From contig NZ_CP029425.2 in assembly GCF_002278135.3 (NCBI RefSeq), forward strand, positions 3,572,001 to 3,636,000: a stretch of DNA of 64,000 bases. The letters are read 5' to 3'. The DNA comes from Bradyrhizobium ottawaense (GTDB lineage: Bacteria > Pseudomonadota > Alphaproteobacteria > Rhizobiales > Xanthobacteraceae). Below are positions 8,678 to 19,754 of the stretch, in pieces (the first letter of the stretch is position 1; each line of letters opens with the position of its first letter). Below the pieces are notes generated by a model. The model saw nothing but the letters and a program-made list of their open reading frames with translations. It was not told where the DNA came from and did not search any database. The position numbers and the translations under genes are program-made.

Positions 8678-9691
8678 CTACCACCCCTCCAGCACGATCT
8701 TGCCGCGCGACTTGCCGCTCTCGAGCAGCGCATGCGCGCGCTTGAGGTTGGCAGCGTTGATCGTGCCGAAAGTCTGGTCGAGCGTGGTACGCAGCACGCC
8801 CTTGTCGATGAGGTCGGCGACGTCGTTCAGCAGATGATGCTGCGCGATCATGTCTGATGTCTGGAACGAGGAGCGCGTGAACATCGATTCCCAGTGCACC
8901 GAGATCGCCTTGCCCTTGAACGTGCCCATGGTGAATTCCGGGGGATCGTCGATCAGGCCGAACCGGCCCTGCGGCGCCATGAACTCGGCGATCGCCTTGT
9001 AGTGCTGATCGGTGAAGGTGAGGCTCGCCACCAGCGCGACCGGCGGCAGCTTGAGCTTCTCGATCTGCTCCTTCATCGGTTTTCCGTGGTCGATCACCGC
9101 ATGCGCGCCGAGATCGAGGCACCATTTCTGCGAGTCCGGCCGCGTCGCGGTCGCAACCACCGTCAATCCGGTGAGGCGGCGGGCGAGCTGGATCAGTATC
9201 GAGCCGACGCCGCCGGCGCCGCCCGTGATCAATAGCGTACGCGGATCGACGCTCTTGCCGGGCACCGCGCCGAGCCGATCGAACAGCAATTCCCAGGCGG
9301 TGATGGAGGTGAGGGGAAGGGCAGCGGCTTGCGCGAACGAGAGGCTCTTCGGCTTGTTGCCGACGATGCGCTCGTCGACCAGATGGAATTCGGAATTGGT
9401 CCCCTGGCGCAGGATCGAGCCTGCGTAGAACACCTCGTCGCCCGGCTTGAACAGCGTGACCTCGGGCCCGACGGCATCGACCACGCCGGCCGCGTCATAA
9501 CCCAGGATCTTGGTCTCGCCCTCGGGCGGCGCTGCGCGCTTGCGCACCTTGTAATCGACCGGATTGGCCGAGATCGCCTTCACGGCGACGCGGATGTCGC
9601 GCCCTCCGGGCTCGGGCTTTGCGGTTTCGAAATCGATCAGCGCATCCTGATCCTCGATCGGAAGCGATTTCTTGTAGCCGACGGCTTTCAT
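8678..9691 (-). CDS. Zinc-type alcohol dehydrogenase-like / quinone oxidoreductase (MDR family)
   Basis: NADPH-dependent medium-chain reductase, 337 residues. N-terminal GroES-like domain with VAVKAISANPVDYKVR, GYDAAGVVDAVGPEV and FKPGDEVFYAG. Rossmann domain with LLITGGAGGVGSILIQLAR (nucleotide-binding GGAGGVGS, around residue 155-162), and C-terminal LESGKSRGKIVLEGW. The zinc-binding cysteines of true alcohol dehydrogenases are absent, as in quinone oxidoreductases. ATG at 9691 with GGAG upstream. It is divergent from an HxlR regulator, a common arrangement in which the regulator controls the enzyme in response to quinones or aldehydes (inference). Confidence 0.9.
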   Translation of the reverse strand: MKAVGYKKSLPIEDQDALIDFETAKPEPGGRDIRVAVKAISANPVDYKVRKRAAPPEGETKILGYDAAGVVDAVGPEVTLFKPGDEVFYAGSILRQGTNSEFHLVDERIVGNKPKSLSFAQAAALPLTSITAWELLFDRLGAVPGKSVDPRTLLITGGAGGVGSILIQLARRLTGLTVVATATRPDSQKWCLDLGAHAVIDHGKPMKEQIEKLKLPPVALVASLTFTDQHYKAIAEFMAPQGRFGLIDDPPEFTMGTFKGKAISVHWESMFTRSSFQTSDMIAQHHLLNDVADLIDKGVLRTTLDQTFGTINAANLKRAHALLESGKSRGKIVLEGW

Positions 9692-9764
9692 GGCTTGTCT
9701 CCATCAGATGCGCGCAGCTTGGCATGGGCGCGCCTGGCCTGCTAACTGTCCCGCTAGCTCCAAT

Positions 9765-9793
9765 TTGGCAAGTACTGTAAATTCGGGGATATA
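9765..9793 (+). promoter_or_regulatory. Candidate sigma-70-like promoter of the HxlR gene
   Basis: TTGGCA (9765-9770), 17 bases, GATATA (9788-9793), ending 32 bases before the ATG at 9826. The spacer includes the small palindrome AAGTACTG region, and GGGATATAGTCCC lies across the -10. HxlR proteins bind short dyads in such divergent regions, so this could also be the operator. Confidence 0.4.
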
Positions 9794-9825
9794 GTCCCTG
9801 TTTGGATACTATTGGGAAAACACGC

Positions 9826-10203
9826 ATGAAACGGCGCAATTTTGCCCGGCGCCCGGGCTGCTCGGTCGAAGCGACGCTGGATCTGATCGACGGCAAGTGG
9901 AAGGGCGTGATCCTCTACCATCTGCAGAGCGGCACCCAGCGCTTCGGCGAATTGCGCCGCCGGATGCCCGGCATCACCCAGCGCATGCTGACAAAGCAGC
10001 TGCGTGCGCTGGAGGAGGACAAGCTCGTCATCCGCAAGGTCTATGCCGAGGTGCCACCGCGCGTCGAATATTGCCTCTCCGACCTCGGCGAGAGCCTCAA
10101 GCCCGTGATCGATATCCTGAAGGCCTGGGGCGAGAGCCATCAGCAGCGCCTGTCCTGCGCGCCGGCGCCGGCCGTGGTGAAGAAGCCGAAGCGCGCGGCG
10201 TGA
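9826..10203 (+). CDS. HxlR-family transcriptional regulator
   Basis: Winged-helix DNA-binding protein of the HxlR family, 125 residues from the ATG at 9826. The core is RPGCSVEATLDLIDGKWKG, then LYHLQSGTQRFGELRRRMPGITQRMLTKQLRALEEDKLV (recognition helix region) and the wing PPRVEYCLSDLGESL. One cysteine (in PGCSVE, about residue 12) is at the position used by redox- or quinone-sensing relatives. A TTG 24 bases upstream is an alternative start but overlaps the promoter region. Divergent from the quinone-oxidoreductase gene, its probable target. Confidence 0.92.
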   Translation: MKRRNFARRPGCSVEATLDLIDGKWKGVILYHLQSGTQRFGELRRRMPGITQRMLTKQLRALEEDKLVIRKVYAEVPPRVEYCLSDLGESLKPVIDILKAWGESHQQRLSCAPAPAVVKKPKRAA

Positions 10204-10230
10204 GTTTGTCCAAGGTGGCGCCGCACTCTC

Positions 10231-10367
10231 GGTGTCATCCCCGCGAACGCGGGGATCCATAACCCCAGGAAGAAGTTTCAGCACGAGCTGCCAACTCCGA
10301 GCCTTCGCCAAACTACTCCCTGTGGTTATGGGTCCCGGGTTCCCGCTGTCGCGCGCCCCGCGACGAC
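10231..10367. repeat. Palindromic intergenic repeat, 'GTC(A/G)TCCCCGG' family, copy 1
   Basis: Starts GGTGTCATCCCCGCGAACGCGGGGATCCAT and ends with TTATGGGTCCCGGGTTCCCGC...CGACGAC. It shares CCTTCGCCAAACT(A/T)CTCCCTGTG(G/A)TTATGGGTCCCGG-type internal sequence with the copy at 16351. It lies between convergent genes. Confidence 0.85.
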
Positions 10368-10377
10368 GTCCATGGCC

Positions 10378-11991
10378 TCAGAACGCGAATTGCGTGCGCA
10401 TCGCGACCGCGTCGAACTTCGAGCCGACGTCTGCGGTCGAGATCGGCGAGGCTTGCCTCGACACCGTGCCATGCAGATAGTCGAGCATGAAGCGGACGTT
10501 GCCGTTGACGTACCAGTTGAGCGCCAGCGTGTAGACGGTCTGCCGGCCGCCGGCGATGCCGGTCGCTGTGCCCAACTGATTGTTGAGGTCGACGGTCGAG
10601 AAGCGCCCCGCGATCTCCCACGCACCCCAGCCGCCGCCTTCGAGCGAGAACGGATGCGCCGGCTTGACGCCGCTATAGGCCGCGTTCGCCGCGTTGTAGC
10701 TGCGGCCTTCGCCCGTCAGCACGTAGCCGGCCTGCGCGTAGCCGCCCTGGAATTTCAGGCTGGATGCGCCGACCAGCGGCACGCCGGTGTTGGCGGTCCG
10801 GTCGACATTGTACCAGAAATATTCGCCCTGAACGATGAGCGGACCGTAGGTTGCGGCCGCTTCGACACTATAGACTTGCGCGCCCGAGACATTGGCGATC
10901 GCGCCGGTCGAGATCAGCGTGGTCGGGTCGAGACGCAATTCCGGACGATCGCTGAGCGTGACGGTTTGCGTGTTGGCGATGAGATTGCGCGGCGGCTGGA
11001 TCAGCCATTGGGCGTCGGCACCGATATGCACCGAATAGTCCTTGCCGCTGATCGGGTTGCCGGCAATGCGCGCCACAGCGCCGTATTGCTCGCTCGTGCC
11101 TGCCGGCGCCGCGCTTGAAGCCGAGTGGATCGCGCCGGTCGACGGCCCCGTGACATAGCCGCCGATCCAGAGCTGGTCGTTGTACCAGCGCGTACCGGCC
11201 GCGGAGCGGAAGTCGCCGGCAGCGATATTGGTGGCGATGATGCCGGCCGAGGCGCGCTCCATGAACATGATGTCATTGGAGCTCGTGGCCTCATCGAGCG
11301 TGTAGGGCAGGTCCATGATGCCGGCTTCGATCGCCATCTTGCCGCCGAACGGCTTCAAGCCGGTGTAGCTGAGATAGGCATTTTCGACGCCGGAGACGCC
11401 GCCGCCCGGCAGTGATCCAGGAGCCGTGCCGCCAAAACCGTCGGACGAGCCGCCAAAATCGTAGACCAGCGCGAAGTTCCAGTCGTTGAAGAATTTGCCG
11501 GTGACGCCGATGCGCGCGCGGCGGACGTTCTGGCCGCTGTCGAGCTTCTGCGGCACGGTCGCCGCCGTGTTGGGACGATAGTCATAGCCGCCGACATCCC
11601 AGTGCAGGCGGCTGGTGATGGCGACGCAATTGGCCTGGTCCGCGGTGCAGATGGTCGGCCGGTTGTTCGGCATGGTCACGACCACGCCGGACGCAGGCGC
11701 CGGTCCCTTGACGGGGATCGCCGCGTTCGCGTTGGCCACCGCCGCCTTCGCCTCCGAGCGCGCTTCGGCTTTGGCCTCGGCCTTTGCTTCGGCTTTGGCT
11801 TTTGCCGTGGCCGCCGTGTTCGCGGCGGTCTGGCTCTGGAGCTTGTCGAGCTTCTGCTCCAGCATCTTCAACTGTTGTTTGAGCAGTGCGATCTCCTGCT
11901 CGCTGCTGCTTGCTGATTGGGCCTGGGCCTGCGAGGCCGCCAACGCGCCGGCGAGGCCGATCGCCGTGGCTGCAATCCTTGTCCTGCTCAC
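10378..11991 (-). CDS. Outer-membrane porin (OprO/OprP-like)
   Basis: Predicted beta-barrel porin, 537 residues. The GTG at 11991 is chosen because it gives an immediate signal peptide (MSRTRIAATAIGLAGALAAS, cleavage near AQA) with GGAG upstream. Then follows a coiled coil (EQEIALLKQQLKMLEQKLDKLQ, 31-52), an Ala/Lys/Glu repeat (AKAEAKAEAKAEARSEAK, about 64-82) and a long barrel with alternating segments such as ARIGVTGKFFNDWNFALVYDFG. It ends in RTQFAF; a terminal Phe is the outer-membrane insertion signal. Two cysteines sit near the barrel start. The phosphate-selective porin family fits best, but the solute is unknown. Confidence 0.85.
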   Translation of the reverse strand: MSRTRIAATAIGLAGALAASQAQAQSASSSEQEIALLKQQLKMLEQKLDKLQSQTAANTAATAKAKAEAKAEAKAEARSEAKAAVANANAAIPVKGPAPASGVVVTMPNNRPTICTADQANCVAITSRLHWDVGGYDYRPNTAATVPQKLDSGQNVRRARIGVTGKFFNDWNFALVYDFGGSSDGFGGTAPGSLPGGGVSGVENAYLSYTGLKPFGGKMAIEAGIMDLPYTLDEATSSNDIMFMERASAGIIATNIAAGDFRSAAGTRWYNDQLWIGGYVTGPSTGAIHSASSAAPAGTSEQYGAVARIAGNPISGKDYSVHIGADAQWLIQPPRNLIANTQTVTLSDRPELRLDPTTLISTGAIANVSGAQVYSVEAAATYGPLIVQGEYFWYNVDRTANTGVPLVGASSLKFQGGYAQAGYVLTGEGRSYNAANAAYSGVKPAHPFSLEGGGWGAWEIAGRFSTVDLNNQLGTATGIAGGRQTVYTLALNWYVNGNVRFMLDYLHGTVSRQASPISTADVGSKFDAVAMRTQFAF

Positions 11992-12303
11992 GTCATGACT
12001 CCATCGTTTGACGAAAATTCTAAGCCGCCGGCGGAAGAGCCTAGGTATGATAGATGACTGCCCCGCGACGCTGCGCCCCGTTAAGCGGGTTCCTGCTGAT
12101 GCAAATTCGCCGCAACCGAATCCCCTCGGCTCCACAATGCGGGATGATGCACATCATGCCAATCGAGCCCTCAGGCAAATTGCCGATTCGCACGCCGAGC
12201 TTGCATTCCGGACACAGCGGAAAGGGGGGCGAATTGCCGCCCGGCACCCTTCTATTGGGGGGCGAACGCGCCTATATTCCGGCGTCTTTTCCAAGAGGTA
12301 GGA
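11992..12303. other. Divergent intergenic region between porin and HtrA-type protease
   Basis: 312 bases. It should hold both promoters. On the minus strand a TATCAT (12047-12052) could be the porin -10; on the plus strand TATATT (12273-12278) could be the protease -10, but -35 matches are poor. A near-palindrome ATGATGCACATCAT lies at about 12143-12156. No credible coding frame was seen. Confidence 0.4.
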
Positions 12304-13706
<1,403 letters not shown>

Positions 13707-13710
<4 letters not shown>

Positions 13711-15041
13711 GTCCGAAGCGACCACAAACGCCAACGCTCTTTGCCGCGGCGGGGCTCGACCACGAGGCTCCGCATCCGCTGCCGGACCGGCTGCGCCCGC
13801 GCGCGCTGTCGGAGGTCGTCGGCCAGGATCACATCCTCGGCCCTGACGGCGCGCTGACGCGCATGCTGGAGACGCGCACGCTCGGCTCCCTGGTGTTCTG
13901 GGGCCCGCCCGGCACCGGCAAGACCACGGTGGCGCGGCTGCTCGCGGATGCGACGGATTTGCATTTCGAGCAGATCTCCGCGGTGTTCTCCGGCGTCGCC
14001 GATCTGAAAAAGGCGTTCGACGCCGCGCGCGCCCGCCGCGAGATGGGCAAGGGCACGCTCTTGTTCGTCGACGAGGTGCACAGATTCAACCGTGCCCAGC
14101 AGGATTCGTTTCTGCCCGTGATGGAGGACGGCACGGTGGTGATGGTCGGTGCCACCACCGAGAATCCGTCCTTCGAGCTCAACGCGGCGTTGCTCTCGCG
14201 CGCGCGCGTCTTGGTGTTTCGCTCGCTCGATGCCGCCGCGATCGAAAAACTGTTCGCGCATGCCGAGGAGGTCGAAGGCAAGAAGCTGCCGCTCGATGCC
14301 GAGGCGCGCGCGGTGCTGGTGCGCATGGCCGATGGCGATGGCCGCGCTTCGCTGACGCTCGCCGAAGAGGTCTGGCGCTCGGCGCGGGCGGACGAGATTT
14401 TCAATGCTGCGCAGTTGCAGGAGATTTTGCAGCGTCGCGCGCCGATCTACGACAAATCGGCCGATGGCCATTACAATTTGATCTCGGCGCTGCATAAGTC
14501 CGTGCGCGGCTCCGATCCCGATGCTGCGCTGTATTATCTCGCGCGCATGTTGGATGCCGGCGAGGACCCGCTGTTCCTGGCACGCCGCGTCGTGCGCATG
14601 GCGGTGGAGGACATCGGCCTTGCCGATCCGCAGGCGCTCGTCATCGCCAATGCGGCCAAGGACGCGTTCGACTTCCTCGGCCATCCCGAAGGCGAACTCG
14701 CCATCGCGCAGGCCGTCGTCTATCTCGCCACCGCGCCGAAATCGAACGCAGTCTACACCGCCTTCGGCACCGCGATGCAGGTCGCAAAGCAAGCCGGCTC
14801 GCTGCTGCCGCCCAAGCACATCCTCAATTCGCCGACCAAGCTGATGAAGTCGGAAGGATACGGCGCGTCTTACGAATACGACCACGACGCCCCCGATGCC
14901 TTTTCCGGCCAGGACTACTTTCCGGAAGCCCTGGGCCGCCAGACCTTCTACGACCCACCCGAGCGCGGCTTCGAGCGCGAGATCCGGAAGCGGCTGGATT
15001 ACTGGGCCAAGCTGCGGAAGGAGCGGGGCGGCTCGCGCTAA
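13707..15041 (+). CDS. rarA: Replication-associated recombination protein A (AAA+ ATPase)
   Basis: RarA/MgsA clamp-loader-like ATPase acting at stalled replication forks, 444 residues. Walker A GPPGTGKTT at 66-74, Walker B LLFVDEVH at 118-125, sensor region GATTENPSFELN, and the C-terminal tetramerisation domain with HYNLISALHKSVRGSDPDAALYYL and GEDPLFLARRVVRMAVEDIG. The last part (GRQTFYDPPERGFEREI) is typical of the family. The ATG overlaps the protease stop codon (ATGA). An HtrA-rarA pairing recurs in related genomes as far as I recall, but the functional link is unclear. Confidence 0.95.
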
Positions 15042-15093
15042 AAACGGCCATTTCGCCGTGACGGGACCCGGCTTTTAGGGTACGCAGGCAACC

Positions 15094-16326
15094 ATGAGCC
15101 GCCGCATCAAAAGAACCGATCCAAAGCCCCGCTCGCGCGACGAGCGCAAGGAATCCCGCCCGTTCAAGGCGCGTAGCGCGAAGACCGCGGGACCGCGGCC
15201 GGGTGGCAAGCCCGGCGGCAGCAAGCCGCCGCGCTTTGCCGGCGAGCGTGCCGAGCGGCGCGCGCCCAAGGCCAGGCTGGAGAAGGCTGAGCTGGAAAGG
15301 GCCGCGCCCGAGAAGCCCGTGGAGGCGCTGCTGCCGACCAAGGTGCAGACCGTCAAGGTGACCGCCGACGAGAACAACATGCGCGTCGATCGTTTCCTCG
15401 AGGCGCGCTTTCCCGGCCTGTCGTTCTCCCACATCCAGCGTGTCGTCCGCAAAGGCGAGTTGCGCGTCGACGGCAAGCGTGTCGACAGCAAGGACCGCCT
15501 GGAGGAGGGCCAGAGCGTCCGCATTCCGCCGCTCAAGCTCGACACGCCGAAGGCCGTCGGCGAGCTCTCGGAAGCTGCCCAGAAGACGCTCAAGGCGCTG
15601 AAGGAGATGACGATCTTTGAGGACGACGACGTCCTCGTGCTGAACAAGCCGGCCGGCCTTGCGGTGCAGGGCGGCTCGGGCATGACGCGGCACATCGACC
15701 AGATGCTGGAGGTGATGCGCGATTCCAAGGGCCAGAAGCCACGCCTGGTGCATCGTATCGACCGGGAGACGTCAGGCTGTCTGCTGGTCGCCAAGACGCG
15801 CTTCGCCGCTTCGCATCTGACCGGCGCGTTCCGCTCGCGCTCGGCGCGAAAAGTCTATTGGGCGCTGGTGCCGGGCCTGCCGAAGCCGAAGCAGGGCCGC
15901 ATCTCGACCTTCCTCGCCAAGGAAGAGAGCGAGGACGACACCATCATGCGCATCGCCCAGCATGGCGACGAGGGCGCCAGCCACGCGGTGACATATTACG
16001 CGGTGGTCGAGACCGCCGGCAACAAGCTGACCTGGGTGTCGCTGAAGCCGGTGACGGGGCGCACCCATCAGCTGCGCGCCCACATGGAGCATATCGGCCA
16101 TCCCATCGTCGGCGATCCCAAATATTTCAACATCGAGAACTGGCAGCTGCCGGGGGGCCTGCAAAACCGGCTGCATCTGCTGGCACGCCGCATCGTCATT
16201 CCGCATCCGCGCGGCGGCGTGATCGACGCCACGGCGCCGTTGCCGCCGCACATGCAGCAGTCGTGGAATCTGCTCGGGCTCGATGCAAGCCGGTTTGATC
16301 CAATCGAGAACGCGCCGGAGGAGTAG
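15094..16326 (+). CDS. RluC/RluD-family 23S rRNA pseudouridine synthase
   Basis: Converts specific uridines of 23S rRNA to pseudouridine. It has 410 residues. Residues 1-80 are a basic, Pro/Arg/Lys-rich extension not found in the E. coli enzymes. An S4 RNA-binding domain follows at about 95-145 (MRVDRFLEARFPGLSFSHIQ). The catalytic domain has the motif HRIDRETSG at 220-228, with Asp223 as nucleophile, and later VTGRTHQLRAHMEHIGHPIVGD. The ATG at 15094 gives the basic N-terminus directly. Same strand as rarA, 52 bases apart. Which uridines are modified cannot be told; the RluC type is likeliest. Confidence 0.93.
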   Translation: MSRRIKRTDPKPRSRDERKESRPFKARSAKTAGPRPGGKPGGSKPPRFAGERAERRAPKARLEKAELERAAPEKPVEALLPTKVQTVKVTADENNMRVDRFLEARFPGLSFSHIQRVVRKGELRVDGKRVDSKDRLEEGQSVRIPPLKLDTPKAVGELSEAAQKTLKALKEMTIFEDDDVLVLNKPAGLAVQGGSGMTRHIDQMLEVMRDSKGQKPRLVHRIDRETSGCLLVAKTRFAASHLTGAFRSRSARKVYWALVPGLPKPKQGRISTFLAKEESEDDTIMRIAQHGDEGASHAVTYYAVVETAGNKLTWVSLKPVTGRTHQLRAHMEHIGHPIVGDPKYFNIENWQLPGGLQNRLHLLARRIVIPHPRGGVIDATAPLPPHMQQSWNLLGLDASRFDPIENAPEE

Positions 16327-16350
16327 GGGGCGGAGGGCGCGAGTTTCCCC

Positions 16351-16494
16351 GGTGTCGTCCCGGCGAAAGCCGGGACCCATACCGCGGAATCTATCTGTGA
16401 CGCGCAGTCTTCGTACCGACGAAGAAGTTCAACTGCGGTCTTCGCCAAACTTCTCCCTGTGATTATGGGTCCCGGCTTTCGCCGGGACGACACC
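16351..16494. repeat. Palindromic intergenic repeat, 'GTC(A/G)TCCCCGG' family, copy 2
   Basis: GGTGTCGTCCCGGCGAAAGCCGGGACCCAT at the left matches, inverted, ATGGGTCCCGGCTTTCGCCGGGACGACACC at the right. The middle (CTTCGCCAAACTTCTCCCTGTGATTATGGG) is shared with the copy at 10231. It lies between convergent genes and could fold into a very long hairpin. Confidence 0.9.
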
Positions 16495-16519
16495 GAGGAT
16501 TTGGCTGGCTAACGTTTGC

Positions 16520-16966
16520 TCACTTCCGAAACTGCTCCAGAAACATCCGCAAGCTGTCATGCGCGCTCTCGATGTCCGTGATCAGCCAGCCATCGGGGCC
16601 GTTGACCAGGACGAAGTTCAGCGCGACCTTCCGACCGCGATTGTCGAAATTCGCCGCGACATAGGTCTTGTCGTATTGCCTGCGCACGACCGCGATCGTA
16701 ACAGGGCCGAGCTGCCAGCTCGGGCTCTGCACCAGGAAGTCGTAGGGCGCGACCCGCGGCGCGCTCCAGGCCCTGCGCAGGGGCGCATCGAAAAATTGCC
16801 GGGCGGTCACCGCATCCCGCGGCAGGCCTTTGGACAGCTCCGGCGCGCCGTCGCCGTAATGGGCGTAGACGTTGCGGACCAGCGATTCCGGGGTGCGAAA
16901 GCCCGCCTCCGCCGCAGCTGGCCATAGCCCGGCGAACAGGGCCGCAATGCCCGCAAGTTCCCTCAT
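16520..16966 (-). CDS. Exported DUF3828-like protein
   Basis: Small secreted protein of 148 residues with a signal peptide (MRELAGIAALFAGLWPAAAEA, 1-21). The mature part has the pattern of DUF3828 proteins (NTF2-like fold): ESLVRNVYAHYGDGAPELSKG at the start, ARQFFDAPLRRAW, then strands YDFLVQSPSWQLGPVTIAVV and VALNFVLVNGPDGWLITDI. No enzyme motif is visible; function unknown. It is divergent from the ATP12-type gene. Confidence 0.7.
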   Translation of the reverse strand: MRELAGIAALFAGLWPAAAEAGFRTPESLVRNVYAHYGDGAPELSKGLPRDAVTARQFFDAPLRRAWSAPRVAPYDFLVQSPSWQLGPVTIAVVRRQYDKTYVAANFDNRGRKVALNFVLVNGPDGWLITDIESAHDSLRMFLEQFRK

Positions 16967-17040
16967 GCCCGCGCTCGCTTTATCGGCCGCCGCTTTTATC
17001 TTAAAAGCCTAGCATCCAGCGACCGGGACCGAAAACTCAC

Positions 17041-17835
17041 ATGCGCGAATTGTTCGAAGAAGCAGCAGGGCAGCCCCCGCCGGATCCGCGGGAATCTGCG
17101 CGCGCGTCCGCGCGCACGCCGCAGCGCAAGCGCTTCTACAAGGAGGCGAGCGCGACCGAAGCCGAGGGTGGTTTCGCCATCACGCTCGACGGCAAGCCGA
17201 TCCGCACGCCCTCCGGCCGCCAGGTGGTGATTCCGTCGCGCGCGCTCGCCGATGCGGTGGCCGCGGAATGGGCGGCTCAGGGCGAGAGCATCGACCCCGT
17301 GACCATGCCGTTGACGCGGATCGCCAACAGCGTGGTCGAGGGCGTGGTCGATAAGGTCGAGCTGGTCAGCGACGACCTCGCGAAATATCTCGAGTCCGAT
17401 TTGCTGTTCTATCGTGCCGGCCATCCCGAAGGGCTGGTCGCCCGCGAGGCCGCGCATTGGGATCCCGTGCTGTTCTGGGCCGCGGACGCGCTGGGCGCGC
17501 ATTTCATCCTGTCCGAGGGCGTCATGCATGTGAAGCAGCCCGACGAGGCGGTCGAGGCCGCGCGCGCGGCGCTGCCGGGGGACGCCTGGTCGGTCGCCGC
17601 ACTCCACGTGGTGACGACCCTGACCGGCTCGGCGCTGCTGGCGCTGGCGCTCGCTCATGGCGTGCGCGATGCCGGCCAGGTCTGGGCCGCCGCCCATGTC
17701 GATGAGGACTGGAACATCGACCAATGGGGCGTGGACGAGGAGGCCGCCAGCCGCCGGGCCACCCGTCTCAGGGATTTCGAGGCCGCCGTGGCGGTTCTGG
17801 CGGCGGCAAAGGCGTCCGCAGTCGAAGGTCCTTAA
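17041..17835 (+). CDS. ATP12-family F1-ATPase assembly chaperone
   Basis: Homologue of mitochondrial Atp12, which binds the F1 alpha subunit before assembly. It has 264 residues. Visible conserved segments: KRFYKEASATEAEGGFAITLDGKPIRTPSG (32-60, split in the family into two strands), EWAAQGESIDPVTMPLTRIANS, LLFYRAGHPEGLVAREAAHWDPVL and DEDWNIDQWGVDEEAA near the C-terminus. It has no membrane segment and is probably cytosolic. The first 30 residues are disordered and rich in Pro/Arg/Ala. This family is restricted to alphaproteobacteria and mitochondria. Confidence 0.92.
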   Translation: MRELFEEAAGQPPPDPRESARASARTPQRKRFYKEASATEAEGGFAITLDGKPIRTPSGRQVVIPSRALADAVAAEWAAQGESIDPVTMPLTRIANSVVEGVVDKVELVSDDLAKYLESDLLFYRAGHPEGLVAREAAHWDPVLFWAADALGAHFILSEGVMHVKQPDEAVEAARAALPGDAWSVAALHVVTTLTGSALLALALAHGVRDAGQVWAAAHVDEDWNIDQWGVDEEAASRRATRLRDFEAAVAVLAAAKASAVEGP

Positions 17836-17892
17836 CGAGAGGTTTACGACGGCGGCCTTAGGGTGTGGCCAGCGCTCCATGGGCCCCCTGAG

Positions 17893-19494
17893 ATGCCGAC
17901 GCCGGTCACTTCCATCCTCCCCGTCAGTGCCGCCAGCCCCGTGGCTGATGCGACGACGCCGGACCTCGTGCTGCAGGCCGGCAGCGTCGTCGATGCCAGG
18001 GTCGTCAGTGTGATGGCCGACAATCTGGTGCGGATCGCGATCGCCAACCTTTCGATGGACGTGATGTCGGAGGTGGCGCTGACGCCGGGGCAGAATCTCC
18101 AGCTGGCGGTCTCGCAGAACGACGGCACCATCAGGCTCGCCGTGATGAACGGGGCAGGGGGGGCAGCTCCCGATCAGATCACGCTGACGCCGCGTGCGGC
18201 TTCGCTGGTGGAAAGCCCGCCGCTGGCGCCATCCGCGACCACGACGCGCAACACGCTGACGCCATTGGAGCAGGTCGCCGTCACCGCGGCCTCGGCCGAG
18301 GCCGCCACAAAACAGGGCAGCCAGGCGCCGCTGTTCGCCAATCTGGCATCCGTCGTCACCGCCAGCGATTTGCCTGCGGGCTTGAAGCAGGCGGTGCTAG
18401 ACGTGCTGGCGCAGCAGACGCCGCTCAGTCCCGGGCTCGATGGCGCCGATGTCGAAACCGCGTTCCAGAAATCCGGCTTGTTCTTCGAGGCTTCGCTGGC
18501 CGCCGGCGCGAGGCCGCCCGCCGGCACGACGCCCGACCTGAAGGCGGCGCTGCTGGTGCTGCGCCAGACGCTGACCACGCTCGAAACCGCCGCGCCACAG
18601 GGCGCGGCAATTGCGGCTGCGACGACGGGGACACCGCAGGTCGCCACCGCGCCTGCTCAGGCAGCAGGTGAGGCGGCGCAATCCGCGTCGGCTTCCGACC
18701 CCGAATTCGCGCAGACGCCGCGCAACGCCAATCTCGCGGCCGCCGTGCTGGCGGACGTTGCCGGCAACGCTCAGCAAGCCGCGATGCCGCGCACCATGTC
18801 CGCAGGGCTTGCCGCGAGCCTCCTGCAGGAGGTCACGGAAAACCTGCCGCGCCTGACCGGCAACGTGCCCGGCTCGAACAAGGCCGTGCCCGACGGCCAT
18901 ATCTTCGAAGCAGCCGCACGTGCGACGCCACCGCCGTTCCGCGGCGCATTGCCCTCGCCGCAGGCGATCGCCTCGCCCTCGCTCGCGCCGGACACGCCGC
19001 TCTCTGCAACCGTGCATCGCCTGATCGACGACACTGATGCGGCGATTGCGCGGCAGACATTGCTGCAAATCGCTTCGCTCCCGGATCGCACCGACGCCAG
19101 TGGCCACCGCATCGACCCGGCCGTGCCGCAGTGGAATTTCGAGATTCCCTTCGCAACGCCGCAGGGCACCGCGATGGCGCAGTTCGAGATCTCGCGCGAT
19201 GGCGCTGGCGAATCCGCCGATGCCGCCAAGCGCGCCTGGCGCGCGCGCTTCTCGCTCAACGTCGAGCCGGCCGGCCCCGTGCACGCGCTGATCACGCTGA
19301 ACGGCGACAAGACTTTCGTGCGGATGTGGGCGGAGCGGCCGGCGACGGTCCAGCAGCTCCGCGCCGGCATCGGTGAGCTCAATCAGGCGCTGACACGAGC
19401 CGAGCTCAATCCCGGTGACATTCTGGTCCGCGAGGGCACCCCGCCGCAGCCGGCACCAGCCCGGGCCGGCCACTTTCTGGATCGGGCGACATGA
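17893..19494 (+). CDS. FliK-like flagellar hook-length control protein
   Basis: Protein of 533 residues from the ATG at 17893 (a GTG at 17863 is in frame but gives a non-family N-terminus). An N-terminal folded part ([26 protein letters not shown], about 30-60) precedes a long Ala/Pro/Thr-rich region. The last 130 residues match the FliK C-terminal domain: [69 protein letters not shown]. It overlaps by ATGA a gene for an isolated FlhB C-terminal domain, the natural FliK partner. No other flagellar genes are present nearby. Confidence 0.75.
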   Translation: MPTPVTSILPVSAASPVADATTPDLVLQAGSVVDARVVSVMADNLVRIAIANLSMDVMSEVALTPGQNLQLAVSQNDGTIRLAVMNGAGGAAPDQITLTPRAASLVESPPLAPSATTTRNTLTPLEQVAVTAASAEAATKQGSQAPLFANLASVVTASDLPAGLKQAVLDVLAQQTPLSPGLDGADVETAFQKSGLFFEASLAAGARPPAGTTPDLKAALLVLRQTLTTLETAAPQGAAIAAATTGTPQVATAPAQAAGEAAQSASASDPEFAQTPRNANLAAAVLADVAGNAQQAAMPRTMSAGLAASLLQEVTENLPRLTGNVPGSNKAVPDGHIFEAAARATPPPFRGALPSPQAIASPSLAPDTPLSATVHRLIDDTDAAIARQTLLQIASLPDRTDASGHRIDPAVPQWNFEIPFATPQGTAMAQFEISRDGAGESADAAKRAWRARFSLNVEPAGPVHALITLNGDKTFVRMWAERPATVQQLRAGIGELNQALTRAELNPGDILVREGTPPQPAPARAGHFLDRAT

Positions 19495-19754
19495 GCGATC
19501 CGTCCAAGCTCGCCATCGCGCTGCATTACGAAAAGGGTACCAACGCGCCCGTCGTCGTCGCCAAGGGCAAGGGCACGATCGGCGAAAAGATCGTGGAGAT
19601 CGCCAAGGCCCACGACATCCCGATCGAGGAAAACGAGGTTCTGGCCGGCGCGCTGTCCAAGGTCGAGCTCGGCGAGGAGATTCCGCCGGACCTCTACAAG
19701 GCCGTCGCCGAAGTGCTGGTGTTCGTGCTGCGGCTGTCGGGCCGGGGGCGGTAG
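19491..19754 (+). CDS. Stand-alone FlhB C-terminal (FlhB-CC-like) domain protein
   Basis: 87 residues corresponding to the part of FlhB/YscU that lies after the autocleavage site. [16 protein letters not shown] aligns with NPTHYAVALKYD of FlhB. Next come [37 protein letters not shown] and [22 protein letters not shown], which fit the cytoplasmic domain. The membrane domain is absent, and the NPTH site is replaced by DPSK right at the N-terminus. It is comparable to Bacillus YlqH, which is likewise paired with a FliK-like gene. It overlaps the FliK-like gene by four bases. Confidence 0.85.
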   Translation: MSDPSKLAIALHYEKGTNAPVVVAKGKGTIGEKIVEIAKAHDIPIEENEVLAGALSKVELGEEIPPDLYKAVAEVLVFVLRLSGRGR

